Of a stretch of DNA of 64,000 nucleotides, positions 41,833 to 49,836 are shown one piece after another. The stretch is from contig SAKE01000005.1 of the NCBI GenBank assembly GCA_004017275.1, forward strand, positions 62,001 to 126,000, read 5' to 3'. Positions within the stretch are counted from its first letter, which is position 1, and every line of letters starts with the position of its first letter. Below the pieces are notes generated by a model. That model was not told where the DNA came from, did no database searches, and saw only the letters and a program-made list of their open reading frames with translations. Both the position numbers and the translations under genes were made by a program. This DNA comes from Mesorhizobium sp. Its GTDB lineage: Bacteria > Pseudomonadota > Alphaproteobacteria > Rhizobiales > Rhizobiaceae.

Positions 41833-42386
41833 TGGCGATGATTGGAACCCTGCTCCGTCACCTCGATCGATTTCGACGCGACCACCGCGGCGCGGTGCTT
41901 GTTGAGATGACCCTCATTACGCCGCTGATGCTGTTCCTGTCGGCCGGCGTGTTTGAATTCGGCAACCTGATCCACGACAAGCTGCTGATGGAGGCCGGGC
42001 TGTCGGACGCAGCTCGTTTCGGGGCTCGGTGCAATAGCCAGCTTTATACCCAATACTCGGGTTTCACCGCGATCAACTGCTCGGACGTCGCCGCCAACAT
42101 AGCCGTATTTGGCAACGCGGCGGGGTCAGGCGATGCGCGCATTAACGGCTGGAAGAAATTGGAGACGCCACCTAATCCATCGAACAATGTGACGGTGAAC
42201 ACGGCCACCTCCTGCCATGACGCCGTGGAAGCCGGCGTCACAAAATATCGCTCCACAACCCCGCAAGTCTGCATCGTCCGCGCTGTTGGCAACTACCCAT
42301 ACACCGGCGTGGGAATGCTGTCATTCATAGGCATCGGCCCGATCACGCTACATGGCACCCACGAGGAGCGGTTGATCCGGTTCTGA
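41832..42386 (+). CDS. tadE: TadE-like pseudopilin 1
   Basis: About 184 residues from the ATG at 41832. The prepilin-like start RFRRDHRG, then AVLVEMTLITPLMLFLSAGVFEFGN, carries the TadE motif with Glu at mature position 5. A soluble C-terminal part has several cysteines. Overlaps tadG by one base. TadE proteins are minor pilins processed by CpaA and needed for pilus assembly. Confidence 0.86.
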   Translation: MAMIGTLLRHLDRFRRDHRGAVLVEMTLITPLMLFLSAGVFEFGNLIHDKLLMEAGLSDAARFGARCNSQLYTQYSGFTAINCSDVAANIAVFGNAAGSGDARINGWKKLETPPNPSNNVTVNTATSCHDAVEAGVTKYRSTTPQVCIVRAVGNYPYTGVGMLSFIGIGPITLHGTHEERLIRF

Positions 42387-42388
42387 AC

Positions 42389-43027
42389 ATGATCAGGCGT
42401 TTCGCAAAATCGGAAGACGGCGCGGCGATGGTGGAAATGACCATCGTCTCGTCGCTGCTGTTCGCGCTTGTTTTCGGCTTCGTCGATTTCGGCTATGCCT
42501 TCTATCAATGGAACGCAGCGACCAAAGCCGTGCAGATTGGGGCTCGACTGGCATCCATTTCCAATCCGGTGGCAACCGGGTTGGCGACAGCAGCCCCGAC
42601 CACGACGCCTGGAGCGCCGGTCGCAGAAGGGGCCTACCCGGCTTTCGTGTGCAAGTACACCGGCAACGCTGGGGCTTGCAACGGCGATGCCACCAAGTTC
42701 AGTGCCGCCGATTTCAGCCGGATCTTTCGCGGCGACACGGCATTTACCAACGACAATACATGCCCTGCGCTGGGTGCGAACCAGCGTCCAGGAATGTGTC
42801 ATTTCTTCTCTGGCCTGCACCGCGACAACGTCGTCATCACCTACACAGCCACCGGGCTTGGCTACCAGACCCGACAGGGCGGACCAGTGCCGACAATCAC
42901 CGTCAACCTACAGAACATAACCTTCCAGTTCTTCTTCCTCAAAGGACTGATGGGTTTTAACAACATCGCCATGCCCTCCATGCTGAGCACGGTCACGGGC
43001 GAAGATCTGAAGAGCACCGCGTCATGA
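42389..43027 (+). CDS. tadF: TadE-like pseudopilin 2
   Basis: A 212-residue TadE-domain protein: MIRRFAKSEDG, then AAMVEMTIVSSLLFALVFGFVDFGYAFYQWN with Glu at mature position 5. Its C-terminal periplasmic domain has cysteines (VCKYTGNAGACNG, NTCPA, GMCHFF). It starts 2 bp after tadE1 and ends overlapping cpaE (ATGA). The name tadF is used by position; both are TadE-family. Confidence 0.84.
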   Translation: MIRRFAKSEDGAAMVEMTIVSSLLFALVFGFVDFGYAFYQWNAATKAVQIGARLASISNPVATGLATAAPTTTPGAPVAEGAYPAFVCKYTGNAGACNGDATKFSAADFSRIFRGDTAFTNDNTCPALGANQRPGMCHFFSGLHRDNVVITYTATGLGYQTRQGGPVPTITVNLQNITFQFFFLKGLMGFNNIAMPSMLSTVTGEDLKSTAS

Positions 43028-44187
43028 ATGCCATCAACACCAAGGTTACGCCGACCAAGCGCAAGCAGGTTGCGCTGTTTTCGTCGGATCCGCAGTTCAA
43101 GCGCGATGTGGCGACGCGGCTCGATGCGCTGGCGATCTATGATGTCCGGGTTTCCGAGACGGGTGATTTTCTCAAGGGGCCGCCGGCGGACACGCGGCCG
43201 GGCATCGTCATCCTCGATCTCGGCAATGGCGAGTTGCTCGGCAGGCCCGGCATCGTCGAGGCGCGCGCGCTGTGGGCCAGCGTGCCGCTGATTGCGGTTT
43301 CCGACGAGCTGACCTCGGAGCAGACGCGCGTGCTGGTGCGCATGAACGCCTCGGACTGGCTGCACAAGCCGCTCGACAGCAAGGAACTGCTCAACGCGGT
43401 GACCTTCCACGACACCGGCAACCAGGGAGCGAAAAGCCGGATCATCACCTTCATCAGCGCCAGCGGCGGCGCCGGCGCCACGACGCTGGCGCTGTCGGCG
43501 GCCGAATTCCTGGCGTCGAAATCGACCGAGCGCGCCGCGTCCACCTGCCTCGTCGACCTGGATTTCCAGAGCGCCAATTGCGGCGCCTATCTCAATCTGT
43601 TCAACCAGTTCGACCTTGCCGGCATCATCGGCCAGCCGGAACGGCTCGATGTCGAGCTGATGGACGTCATCAAGCTGTCGCGCCCGTCCGGCCTCACCCT
43701 CTACGCCTTCGAGCGGCCGCAACTGCCGTTCGAGCCGCATGGCGGCGATTTCGTCTTCCGGCTGCTCGACCTTGTCGCCTACCGCTTCGACGACATCGTC
43801 ATCGACCTGCCCAATCTCGAAACGCCCTGGCACAATTCCGTGCTGTCGACGAGCGACGAGATCTTCATCGTCTTCGAGCTCAACGTCGCTTCGCTGCGGC
43901 AAGGCAAGCGGCTCTACAAGAAGATCCGCGAGCTGCGCGGCAATGCGGTCAACATCACGCTGGTCGCCAACAAGCACAAGCGCAAATGGTTCGGGAACCA
44001 CTTTTCGCGCAGCGAGCTCGAGAAGATATTCAAGGCGCCGCACATCAAGTCGGTGGCGCTGGACAACGCGCTTCTGACCGATGCGCTGAACAGGGCCATC
44101 CCGCCTTCCGAGGTGGATGGGCGGGCGCGCTTCAACAAGGATCTGAAGCGGATGTTCAAAGAACGGCTCGATGACGCTGCCCGATAG
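43024..44187 (+). CDS. cpaE: CpaE/TadZ pilus localisation ATPase
   Basis: A 387-residue protein. Residues about 14-130 form an atypical receiver domain (LFSSDPQFKRDVATRL, ILDLG with D65, and LHKPL). A MinD/ParA-type ATPase follows, with a deviant Walker A SASGGAGATT at 145-154 and VDLDFQSANCGAYL. CpaE/TadZ marks the pole where the Tad machine assembles. Start overlaps tadE2; the stop overlaps the L,D-transpeptidase start by 17 bp. Confidence 0.9.
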   Translation: MNAINTKVTPTKRKQVALFSSDPQFKRDVATRLDALAIYDVRVSETGDFLKGPPADTRPGIVILDLGNGELLGRPGIVEARALWASVPLIAVSDELTSEQTRVLVRMNASDWLHKPLDSKELLNAVTFHDTGNQGAKSRIITFISASGGAGATTLALSAAEFLASKSTERAASTCLVDLDFQSANCGAYLNLFNQFDLAGIIGQPERLDVELMDVIKLSRPSGLTLYAFERPQLPFEPHGGDFVFRLLDLVAYRFDDIVIDLPNLETPWHNSVLSTSDEIFIVFELNVASLRQGKRLYKKIRELRGNAVNITLVANKHKRKWFGNHFSRSELEKIFKAPHIKSVALDNALLTDALNRAIPPSEVDGRARFNKDLKRMFKERLDDAAR

Positions 44188-44773
44188 ATATCGGATCGCG
44201 AGAGGGATCGCTGGGCGGCTGGCCGGCGCCTGCGTGCTCGGCGTGGCGATGGCGCTGTCCGTGCAGGACTTCGCCGATGCGCGATCGGCACTCTCGGATC
44301 GGCCGCCGCTGCCGGCGATGGGGCCGAGCCTGCGCAAGGCCGTTGCCTTCGCAACCACCGAACAGCCGGGAACGATCGTCATCCGCAAGGACGAGAAGGC
44401 GCTCTACCTGGTGACCCGCCAGGGCCAGGCGCTGCGTTACCAGATCAGCGTCGGGCGCGACGGGTTCGGCTGGACCGGCACCGTCAAGGTGGGGGCGAAG
44501 ACCGAATGGCCGGAGTGGCGCCCGCCGCAGGAAATGCGGGCCCGCCAGCCGGAGCTGCCGAAAATGGTGCCCGCCGGCCCCTACAATCCGCTCGGCGCAA
44601 GGGCGCTCTATCTGTCTCGGGACGGGCGCGACACGCTCTACCGCATCCACGGCACCAACGATCCGTCGGGTGTCGGATTCGACGGGACATCGGGCTGTTT
44701 TCGCCTTACCAACACGGATGTGATAGATCTTTTCAAGCGCGTCGCGGTGGGCGCAAAGGTGGTGGTCCAATGA
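44171..44773 (+). CDS. L,D-transpeptidase (YkuD) coupled to the Tad operon
   Basis: A 200-residue YkuD-domain enzyme with an N-terminal hydrophobic signal or anchor (residues about 12-32). Catalytic residues: H160 in RIHGTND, and C176/R178 in TSGCFRLT, the S-x-GC-x-R motif. Such enzymes make 3-3 peptidoglycan crosslinks or attach proteins to peptidoglycan in the periplasm. It overlaps cpaE by 17 bp and the next gene by 4 bp, so it is translated with the pilus proteins; a role in opening or anchoring the pilus through the wall is inferred. Confidence 0.87.
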   Translation: MTLPDRYRIARGIAGRLAGACVLGVAMALSVQDFADARSALSDRPPLPAMGPSLRKAVAFATTEQPGTIVIRKDEKALYLVTRQGQALRYQISVGRDGFGWTGTVKVGAKTEWPEWRPPQEMRARQPELPKMVPAGPYNPLGARALYLSRDGRDTLYRIHGTNDPSGVGFDGTSGCFRLTNTDVIDLFKRVAVGAKVVVQ

Positions 44774-45369
44774 CGACGATCAGCGAACCGGACATGCCGG
44801 CGATCGACATCGGAAACCAGGAACAGCGCGAACCGGTTGCCATCGAGAAACCCAGCAAGGCAAAGACGATCGGCGTCATCGTCGCCGGCGGCGCGCTTCT
44901 GATCACCGCGATCAACATGGCGGCCGCGGTCTATCTCTATCGGGGCATGAGCGACCTGCGTTTCGTCGAAGCGCGGCTGGAGCAGCTCGGAGCGTTCGAG
45001 CAGCGGATCGCGGCACGGCTCGACACGGTCAACAACGGCTTCCAGAGCAGGTTCGAGAAACTGGACAGCCAGTTGCAAGGCAGCTTCAACGAGATCAATG
45101 GCAACATTGCCCGCTTAGGGCAGAATGCGCCGGCCGGAGGTGGCGAGGCCATATCGAGTGCCGCGGAACCGTCGGAGATCACGACCAGCACGCTGGCGCA
45201 AGCGCCCGAAGCTCTCGACGGCGAGAGCGCGGGCGAACCCGGCGTCATCGAAGCGCCGCCTGCGCCCCGCAAGAGGATCGCATCGGCGTCGCCCCCGGCC
45301 CCAAGCTCCAACTACCAGCGCATCCAGCAGCCTGACGGCAAGGTCTATTACCGCAGGATCAACAACTAG
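44770..45369 (+). CDS. Membrane-anchored coiled-coil protein at the end of the Tad operon
   Basis: A 199-residue protein of no recognised family. A soluble N-terminus (about 32 residues) is followed by one hydrophobic segment (TIGVIVAGGALLITAINMAA), then a heptad-like region rich in Leu, Arg and Glu (about 55-115) and a Pro/Ala-rich tail ending in QRIQQPDGKVYYRRINN. Overlaps the L,D-transpeptidase gene (ATGA). The layout fits a scaffold linking the inner membrane and periplasm; partner unknown. Confidence 0.7.
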   Translation: MTTISEPDMPAIDIGNQEQREPVAIEKPSKAKTIGVIVAGGALLITAINMAAAVYLYRGMSDLRFVEARLEQLGAFEQRIAARLDTVNNGFQSRFEKLDSQLQGSFNEINGNIARLGQNAPAGGGEAISSAAEPSEITTSTLAQAPEALDGESAGEPGVIEAPPAPRKRIASASPPAPSSNYQRIQQPDGKVYYRRINN

Positions 45370-45411
45370 ACCTGGCAGGCCCGTGTCTGGGCAGCGTGTA
45401 GGGCTGACGGT

Positions 45412-45945
45412 TTAGAGATCGCGCTGCAGGGCCAGGATGCGGATGGCCCGCACGGACCGATCCCGCGCTTCAGCCAGGAAAGCGATGTGGCAGTAGGCAC
45501 AGGCCACGGCGCCCAGAAGCAGCACCAGGCTGTTCTTCAAGGTGAAATCGACCGCAAGCGAGAATGGAAGACCGCTGGGCGAGGTGAATGCGGCGATCGT
45601 GCTCGCGGTTTCCGAGTGGCTGCCGACCGCGATCATCAACCCGGCGAAAATCAGGGCGACATGGTTGGCGAGGAAGAAGAAAGCCGACCGCTTGGCGTGG
45701 CACGCTATCCAGCAGACGATCGAAGCGGTGGCCAGCATGGCGGCGTCGACAGCCATCGAGCCCCCTAGCCAGACATCGACCTGCTGCCAGAGCATCGTCG
45801 ACAAAGGGCGCAGCTCAAGCCATATCCGCCATGCGGTGGGGCTGGCCGGATAGGCGCCCAGCAGGAAGGTCGCCATGCGCTCCCCTGCCAGGATCGCAAG
45901 AATGAGAAACGGAAAGGCGAAAAGCAGAAGCGGCTTGCGTTTCAT
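45412..45945 (-). CDS. Hypothetical multi-pass membrane protein
   Basis: A 177-residue protein with about four hydrophobic segments (residues 7-25, 65-82, 88-105 and 135-152) and a basic C-terminus (RSVRAIRILALQRDL). It begins with MKRKPLLLFAFPFLILAILA, perhaps an uncleaved signal. No catalytic motif or family is recognised. Convergent with the Tad operon (42-bp gap) and separated from the aromatic operon by 200 bp, so it appears to be monocistronic. Confidence 0.6.
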   Translation of the reverse strand: MKRKPLLLFAFPFLILAILAGERMATFLLGAYPASPTAWRIWLELRPLSTMLWQQVDVWLGGSMAVDAAMLATASIVCWIACHAKRSAFFFLANHVALIFAGLMIAVGSHSETASTIAAFTSPSGLPFSLAVDFTLKNSLVLLLGAVACAYCHIAFLAEARDRSVRAIRILALQRDL

Positions 45946-46145
45946 GTTCCCTCGACAATCTGCAAGCCAGGATAGACCGCATAGATTGCGCGAAGCTTAA
46001 CGGCTCTCCGGATATCCTGATGACACAATGTTGGACCATGGCTGAGTAGACTCCGGCCCTCCCGCGACTGTGGTGGCATCTGGTCGATTCGCATCGATCA
46101 GGTAAGAATTCCCTTGCACCTGAACCTCGTGAAACCGCAAAACCA

Positions 46146-46700
46146 CTAAAGAAAACGCGATGACTCAAGAAGCTCGGCCACGCGATCCAGTTCCTTGTGC
46201 AGGCGATGCCAGCGACGGTCGAGATAGACCAGCGAATGCGCCTCCGGGGGGACCTCGTCCGGCTGCACCTCGCCGTCCAGGAGTTCGGCAGCGACCAGTG
46301 TCGCGCCCTCGATGGGCAAGATGCCGAGTCGGCGGGCTCGGAACCAGGTCGAAACGCCGGTGAAGCGCGGTTCGCCCGTGGGCAGCCGCGCCCAGGCGCC
46401 CCCAGGCGGGAAGCGTTCTGCGCCGCTCGACGCGCAGAGTTGCGCCAAGTCGATATCGGTGAAGCGCAGCAGGTGGATCACCATGGTCTGCGCCCGCAGC
46501 AAGGGCTCGGACGAGGTCGATTTCATCGACAGCGAGAAGGCGACCACCGGTGGCGCGGCACTTACCGAGATCAGCGAGGACACGGTCATCGCCACCGGCC
46601 TGTCGCCGGGATCGGCCGTGATCACGGCAACACCGGCCGGATGGTGGCGAAAGGCTTCGCGGAAGGCGTTGGTCATCGGATGCGGGATGCTCATCGACAT
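46146..46700 (-). CDS. DIM6/NTAB-type flavin reductase (GraA-like)
   Basis: A 184-residue flavin reductase domain protein: AFREAFRHHPAGVAVITADP, GRPVAMTVSSLISVSAAPPVVAFSL and HSLVYLDRRWHRL. It supplies reduced FMN/FAD to a partner oxygenase by diffusion. The partner is most likely the acyl-CoA dehydrogenase-fold monooxygenase just upstream, a GraD/GraA-like pair. ATG 46700 is used; ATG 46694 is also possible. It lies behind an intrinsic terminator, so less reductase than oxygenase is expected. Confidence 0.85.
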   Translation of the reverse strand: MSMSIPHPMTNAFREAFRHHPAGVAVITADPGDRPVAMTVSSLISVSAAPPVVAFSLSMKSTSSEPLLRAQTMVIHLLRFTDIDLAQLCASSGAERFPPGGAWARLPTGEPRFTGVSTWFRARRLGILPIEGATLVAAELLDGEVQPDEVPPEAHSLVYLDRRWHRLHKELDRVAELLESSRFL

Positions 46701-46717
46701 CTCTCTTTTGCAGCATG

Positions 46718-46753
46718 AAAAAAGGGCCGGACGGCATCCGCAGTCCGGCCCTT
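46718..46753 (-). terminator. Intrinsic terminator between monooxygenase and flavin reductase
   Basis: AAGGGCCGGAC (46722-46732) and GTCCGGCCCTT (46743-46753) make an 11-bp stem with a 10-base loop. In the transcribed (minus) direction it is followed by a run of T opposite the A tract at 46718-46723. It starts 4 bp after the monooxygenase stop. Confidence 0.8.
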
Positions 46754-46757
46754 GCGA

Positions 46758-47978
46758 CTACTTCTTCTCGATCAGGTCGTAGAACTGCCAGGTGCGGTCG
46801 CTCCACAAGCCGCCGATGTCGCGGCCGGCCGAGGTGACGATCGACGACGCGATCGTGAAGTGGTTGGCCGCCACCATCATCTCGCGGAATGTGCGCTGGA
46901 TCACACCGGCGCGGAGCGATGCGCCGCCGCCAGCACGGTAGGCGAAGTTGCAGATATCGACGCCGACCTCGTGGATCTCGGATTTGGCCAGGTGGACAAG
47001 GCTGATCTGACGCGTCGATACTCTGTTGCCGGCTTCGACCGTCGCCTCGATGTCGCGCCAGACTTCGAAGACGAAGGCGCGGGCGGCGCGATAGCGGGCT
47101 TCGGCGCGGCCATAGTCGTGCCAGAACTTCTCGCTTTCGCCGATCAGTCCCGCGCGGCCTGACTTGCTGCGGGCGAACTTGGCGATCTCGTCCAGCATCC
47201 GCCGCCCGGTGCCGAGAGCCCAGCCGGTATGACCGATGGCGGCGAGGCCCACGACACCGAGACTGAAGAACTCCTTCTGGCGCAGCGGCGGTGCGGTCAA
47301 GATCGGGAAGACGAGATCGTCGGCGATGAAAACGTCCTCGGCCGCATAGTCGATGCTGCCGGTGCCGCCGAGGCCCAGAACGTCCCAATTGCCGAGCTGC
47401 TTGTGCTGCGAGATCGGCGCATGGGCGCACATGATAATCACGTTGCCCTTGTCGTCCTTGGCGGGCTTGCCGGTGTCGTCATCGACAAAGGCGGCACTGT
47501 GGCTATAGGTGGCGTGGCTGAAGCCGCTGCCATAGCTCCACTTGCCGTTCAGCCGGTAACCACCGTCGACCTTCTTCAGCATGCCGAGCGGCGCGCCCTG
47601 CCCCGAGAAACGGTTGTCGGTGCCCGGCGCGAACAGCCGCTCGACCGCGCTGTCGGGCAGAAAGGCCGCCGACATCGCGCCGATGCAGCAATGCACCATC
47701 GAAACCCAACCGGCCGCTCCCGAATACCAGGTGATCGCCTCCAGCAGTTCGAGACCCTGCGTGGGTCGCAACTGCGCGCCGCCGAGGCTCTCCGCGGCGA
47801 AGATATGCGACATGCGCAGCGGCTTCAGCAGCGCGAACGTGGCCGAAGTCAGTTCGCCGCTCTCCTCATCGGCGGTGGCGTTGGCTTCCAGGGCCGGACC
47901 GATCTCCGCGATCTGCCTAAGCAAGTCGCGATAGTCTGTGGTCGTGCCCCAAGAGCCGTGCTTGATGGGTTTGTTCAT
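46758..47978 (-). CDS. Two-component flavin monooxygenase, acyl-CoA dehydrogenase fold (GraD-like)
   Basis: A 406-residue group D flavin monooxygenase (HpaB/HsaA/GraD-like) on the acyl-CoA dehydrogenase fold. Notable segments are SHIFAAESLGGAQLRPTQGL, WYSGAAGWVSMVHCCIGAMSAAFLP and DGGYRLNGKWSYGSGFSHAT. AGGAGG lies upstream of the ATG at 47978. Length, the following flavin reductase gene and the hydroxyquinol-pathway neighbours match the resorcinol hydroxylase GraD/GraA of Rhizobium sp. MTP-10005, so it probably hydroxylates a phenol to hydroxyquinol. The substrate is inferred; another phenolic or heterocycle is possible. Confidence 0.78.
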   Translation of the reverse strand: MNKPIKHGSWGTTTDYRDLLRQIAEIGPALEANATADEESGELTSATFALLKPLRMSHIFAAESLGGAQLRPTQGLELLEAITWYSGAAGWVSMVHCCIGAMSAAFLPDSAVERLFAPGTDNRFSGQGAPLGMLKKVDGGYRLNGKWSYGSGFSHATYSHSAAFVDDDTGKPAKDDKGNVIIMCAHAPISQHKQLGNWDVLGLGGTGSIDYAAEDVFIADDLVFPILTAPPLRQKEFFSLGVVGLAAIGHTGWALGTGRRMLDEIAKFARSKSGRAGLIGESEKFWHDYGRAEARYRAARAFVFEVWRDIEATVEAGNRVSTRQISLVHLAKSEIHEVGVDICNFAYRAGGGASLRAGVIQRTFREMMVAANHFTIASSIVTSAGRDIGGLWSDRTWQFYDLIEKK

Positions 47979-48003
47979 CGTCTTCTCCTCCTTTTCAAAT
48001 CGG

Positions 48004-48798
48004 TCAGCCGGCGAGAAAGTCGCCGATCTTCCTGAGCGTTTCGGGTTTTTCCTGCATGACGAAATGGCCGGCATCCTCGACCAGGATCAGCCGCGCGTCG
48101 GGCAGCGCCTCGACGAAGAGCGGCGCCTGGCTGGCGGGCAGCATGCGGTCCTTGGTGCCCCAGACGACCAGCGTCGGGTTGGTGATGCGCGCGAGGAAGC
48201 GCCGCAGGTTCGGATGGCCCATGCCGAACGGCGTCAGCAACCGGCCGAGCGTCTCGCCTTCGCGGGCGCGATCGGCACCGAAGGCCTCGGCAAAGGCGGG
48301 ATCGGAGCCACCCGGGAAATAGCGCAGCGCCACCGAGACGTCATGTGCCAGATAGACCGGCAGCTCTTGCGGCGCGACCGCGCCGAGATCCGTGGCGGGA
48401 TGCGCGGGATCGTCGAGCCCTGCCGGCGCAATCAGCACCACCTTGTCGAAGCGCTCGCGCGCCAGGCCGGCGAGTTCGGTCGCCATCCAGCCGCCCATGG
48501 AAAAGCCGATGAGATGAGGCCTCTCGGGCAGGTCCAGACCATCGAGCAGGTTCAGATAATGCAGAACCATGTCGGACATCCCGGCCACATGCGGCGCCGC
48601 GCCCGAAAAGCCGAAGCCCGGATGGCTCGGGCACAGCACGCGGAAGCGGTCGGCGAGGCCTTCGGCAAAGTCGAAGCCTTCAAGCGTCGAGGCGCCGTGC
48701 AGGAACAGCACGGGCTTGCCCCGACCGATGGCCTTCACCACCGTTTTCGTGCCACCGACATCATATTCGAACGTTTCGAATTGAACGGCCATTTTCAT
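48004..48798 (-). CDS. Alpha/beta hydrolase
   Basis: A 264-residue alpha/beta hydrolase. Oxyanion LFLHGAS, nucleophile S100 in GFSMGG, an acid in VWGTKDRM and His in EDAGHFVMQE are all visible. The MhpC/esterase-like profile fits hydrolysis of an aryl ester or acyl intermediate. It lies 6 bp downstream of the alcohol dehydrogenase gene and 25 bp upstream of the monooxygenase. The intradiol route needs no hydrolase after cleavage, so it may act before ring cleavage, freeing a phenol from an ester. Confidence 0.82.
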   Translation of the reverse strand: MKMAVQFETFEYDVGGTKTVVKAIGRGKPVLFLHGASTLEGFDFAEGLADRFRVLCPSHPGFGFSGAAPHVAGMSDMVLHYLNLLDGLDLPERPHLIGFSMGGWMATELAGLARERFDKVVLIAPAGLDDPAHPATDLGAVAPQELPVYLAHDVSVALRYFPGGSDPAFAEAFGADRAREGETLGRLLTPFGMGHPNLRRFLARITNPTLVVWGTKDRMLPASQAPLFVEALPDARLILVEDAGHFVMQEKPETLRKIGDFLAG

Positions 48799-48804
48799 TT
48801 CTCC

Positions 48805-49821
48805 TCAGGCAAGGTCCGGCTGGATCAGCACTTTGCATTGCGTGGTGCGGCGGCGCAGGCTCTCGAAAATCTGCGGAACCGGCGAGAGGTCGATCCGATC
48901 GGTGATCAAAGCCTGCGGCGCGAAAGGTCCGCCGCGCAGCGCATCGAGAGCGACGCCGAATTCGTTGCGCTGATGGAAGAAGACCGAGAACAGCAGGTTC
49001 ACTTCCTTCGTCAGCGCAATGAACGGGTCCCACTGGTCACCGCCGATGCAGAGGCCAACGCCGACCACCGTGCCCTGCAGCCTGACCGCTTCGACCGCCG
49101 CGCCGATCAGGCCGCGCTTGCCGACGCATTCGAAGACGATATCGGGTGCCCCGCCGCAGAGATCGGCGAGGTTCTCGGTCAGCTTTTCGCCGGAGAGCGC
49201 GAAGCCGGTCGCGCCAAGTGCGAGCGCACGCTCGCGCTGATGGCCGTGGATGTCGGCCACCACGACACGTGACGCCCCTAGCCGCCGCGCCCAGAAGGCG
49301 ACGAGCAGGCCGATCGGCCCGGCGCCAAGGATGGCGACCGTGTCTCCCGGCTTCATGCCCGAGCGGACGATGCAATGCAGCGCAACCGAGAGCGGTTCGG
49401 CCAACGCACCATCCTCGAGCGCCACGTCGTCGGGCAGGACATGGCACTGGCGCGCGGCCACCGTTGCATATTGCGCATAGCCGCCGCCAATCAGCACCAT
49501 GTGGGGACAGCGGCCTGGATCGCCTCGCCTGCAGGCCTGGCAGTGTCCGCAGCCGCGCATCGGCACGACAGCCACACGGTCACCGATCCGAAGGCCCGTT
49601 GCCTCGGATCCGACCGCGACGATGTCGCCGGCGAATTCGTGGCCCAGCACAAAGCCTGCCCCGATGCCGAAGGGCACCGGATCCTCGGTGATGTGCAGAT
49701 CGCTGCCGCAAATGCCGCAAGCGGCGACACGCAAGACGATCTCATCCGGTGCCGGCGTCGGATCCGGCACCGTCTCGATCCGCAGCGGGACGCCGACCCT
49801 ATCGAAGATAGCTGCTTTCAA
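48805..49821 (-). CDS. Zinc-dependent MDR alcohol dehydrogenase
   Basis: A 338-residue zinc alcohol/threonine dehydrogenase-like enzyme. The catalytic zinc site has CGICGSD and GHEF; the structural zinc site has four cysteines in CGHCQACRRGDPGRC. NAD(H) loop: GAGPIGLL. Part of the aromatic operon between livM-A and the alpha/beta hydrolase, so it may oxidise a side-chain alcohol of the imported aromatic. Substrate not readable. Confidence 0.85.
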   Translation of the reverse strand: MKAAIFDRVGVPLRIETVPDPTPAPDEIVLRVAACGICGSDLHITEDPVPFGIGAGFVLGHEFAGDIVAVGSEATGLRIGDRVAVVPMRGCGHCQACRRGDPGRCPHMVLIGGGYAQYATVAARQCHVLPDDVALEDGALAEPLSVALHCIVRSGMKPGDTVAILGAGPIGLLVAFWARRLGASRVVVADIHGHQRERALALGATGFALSGEKLTENLADLCGGAPDIVFECVGKRGLIGAAVEAVRLQGTVVGVGLCIGGDQWDPFIALTKEVNLLFSVFFHQRNEFGVALDALRGGPFAPQALITDRIDLSPVPQIFESLRRRTTQCKVLIQPDLA

Positions 49822-49836
49822 TTGAAATCCTCCTCG

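Noticed and set aside
42862..44388. 508-codon antisense ORF opposite cpaE
   Set aside because: cpaE with its ATPase motifs explains the region.
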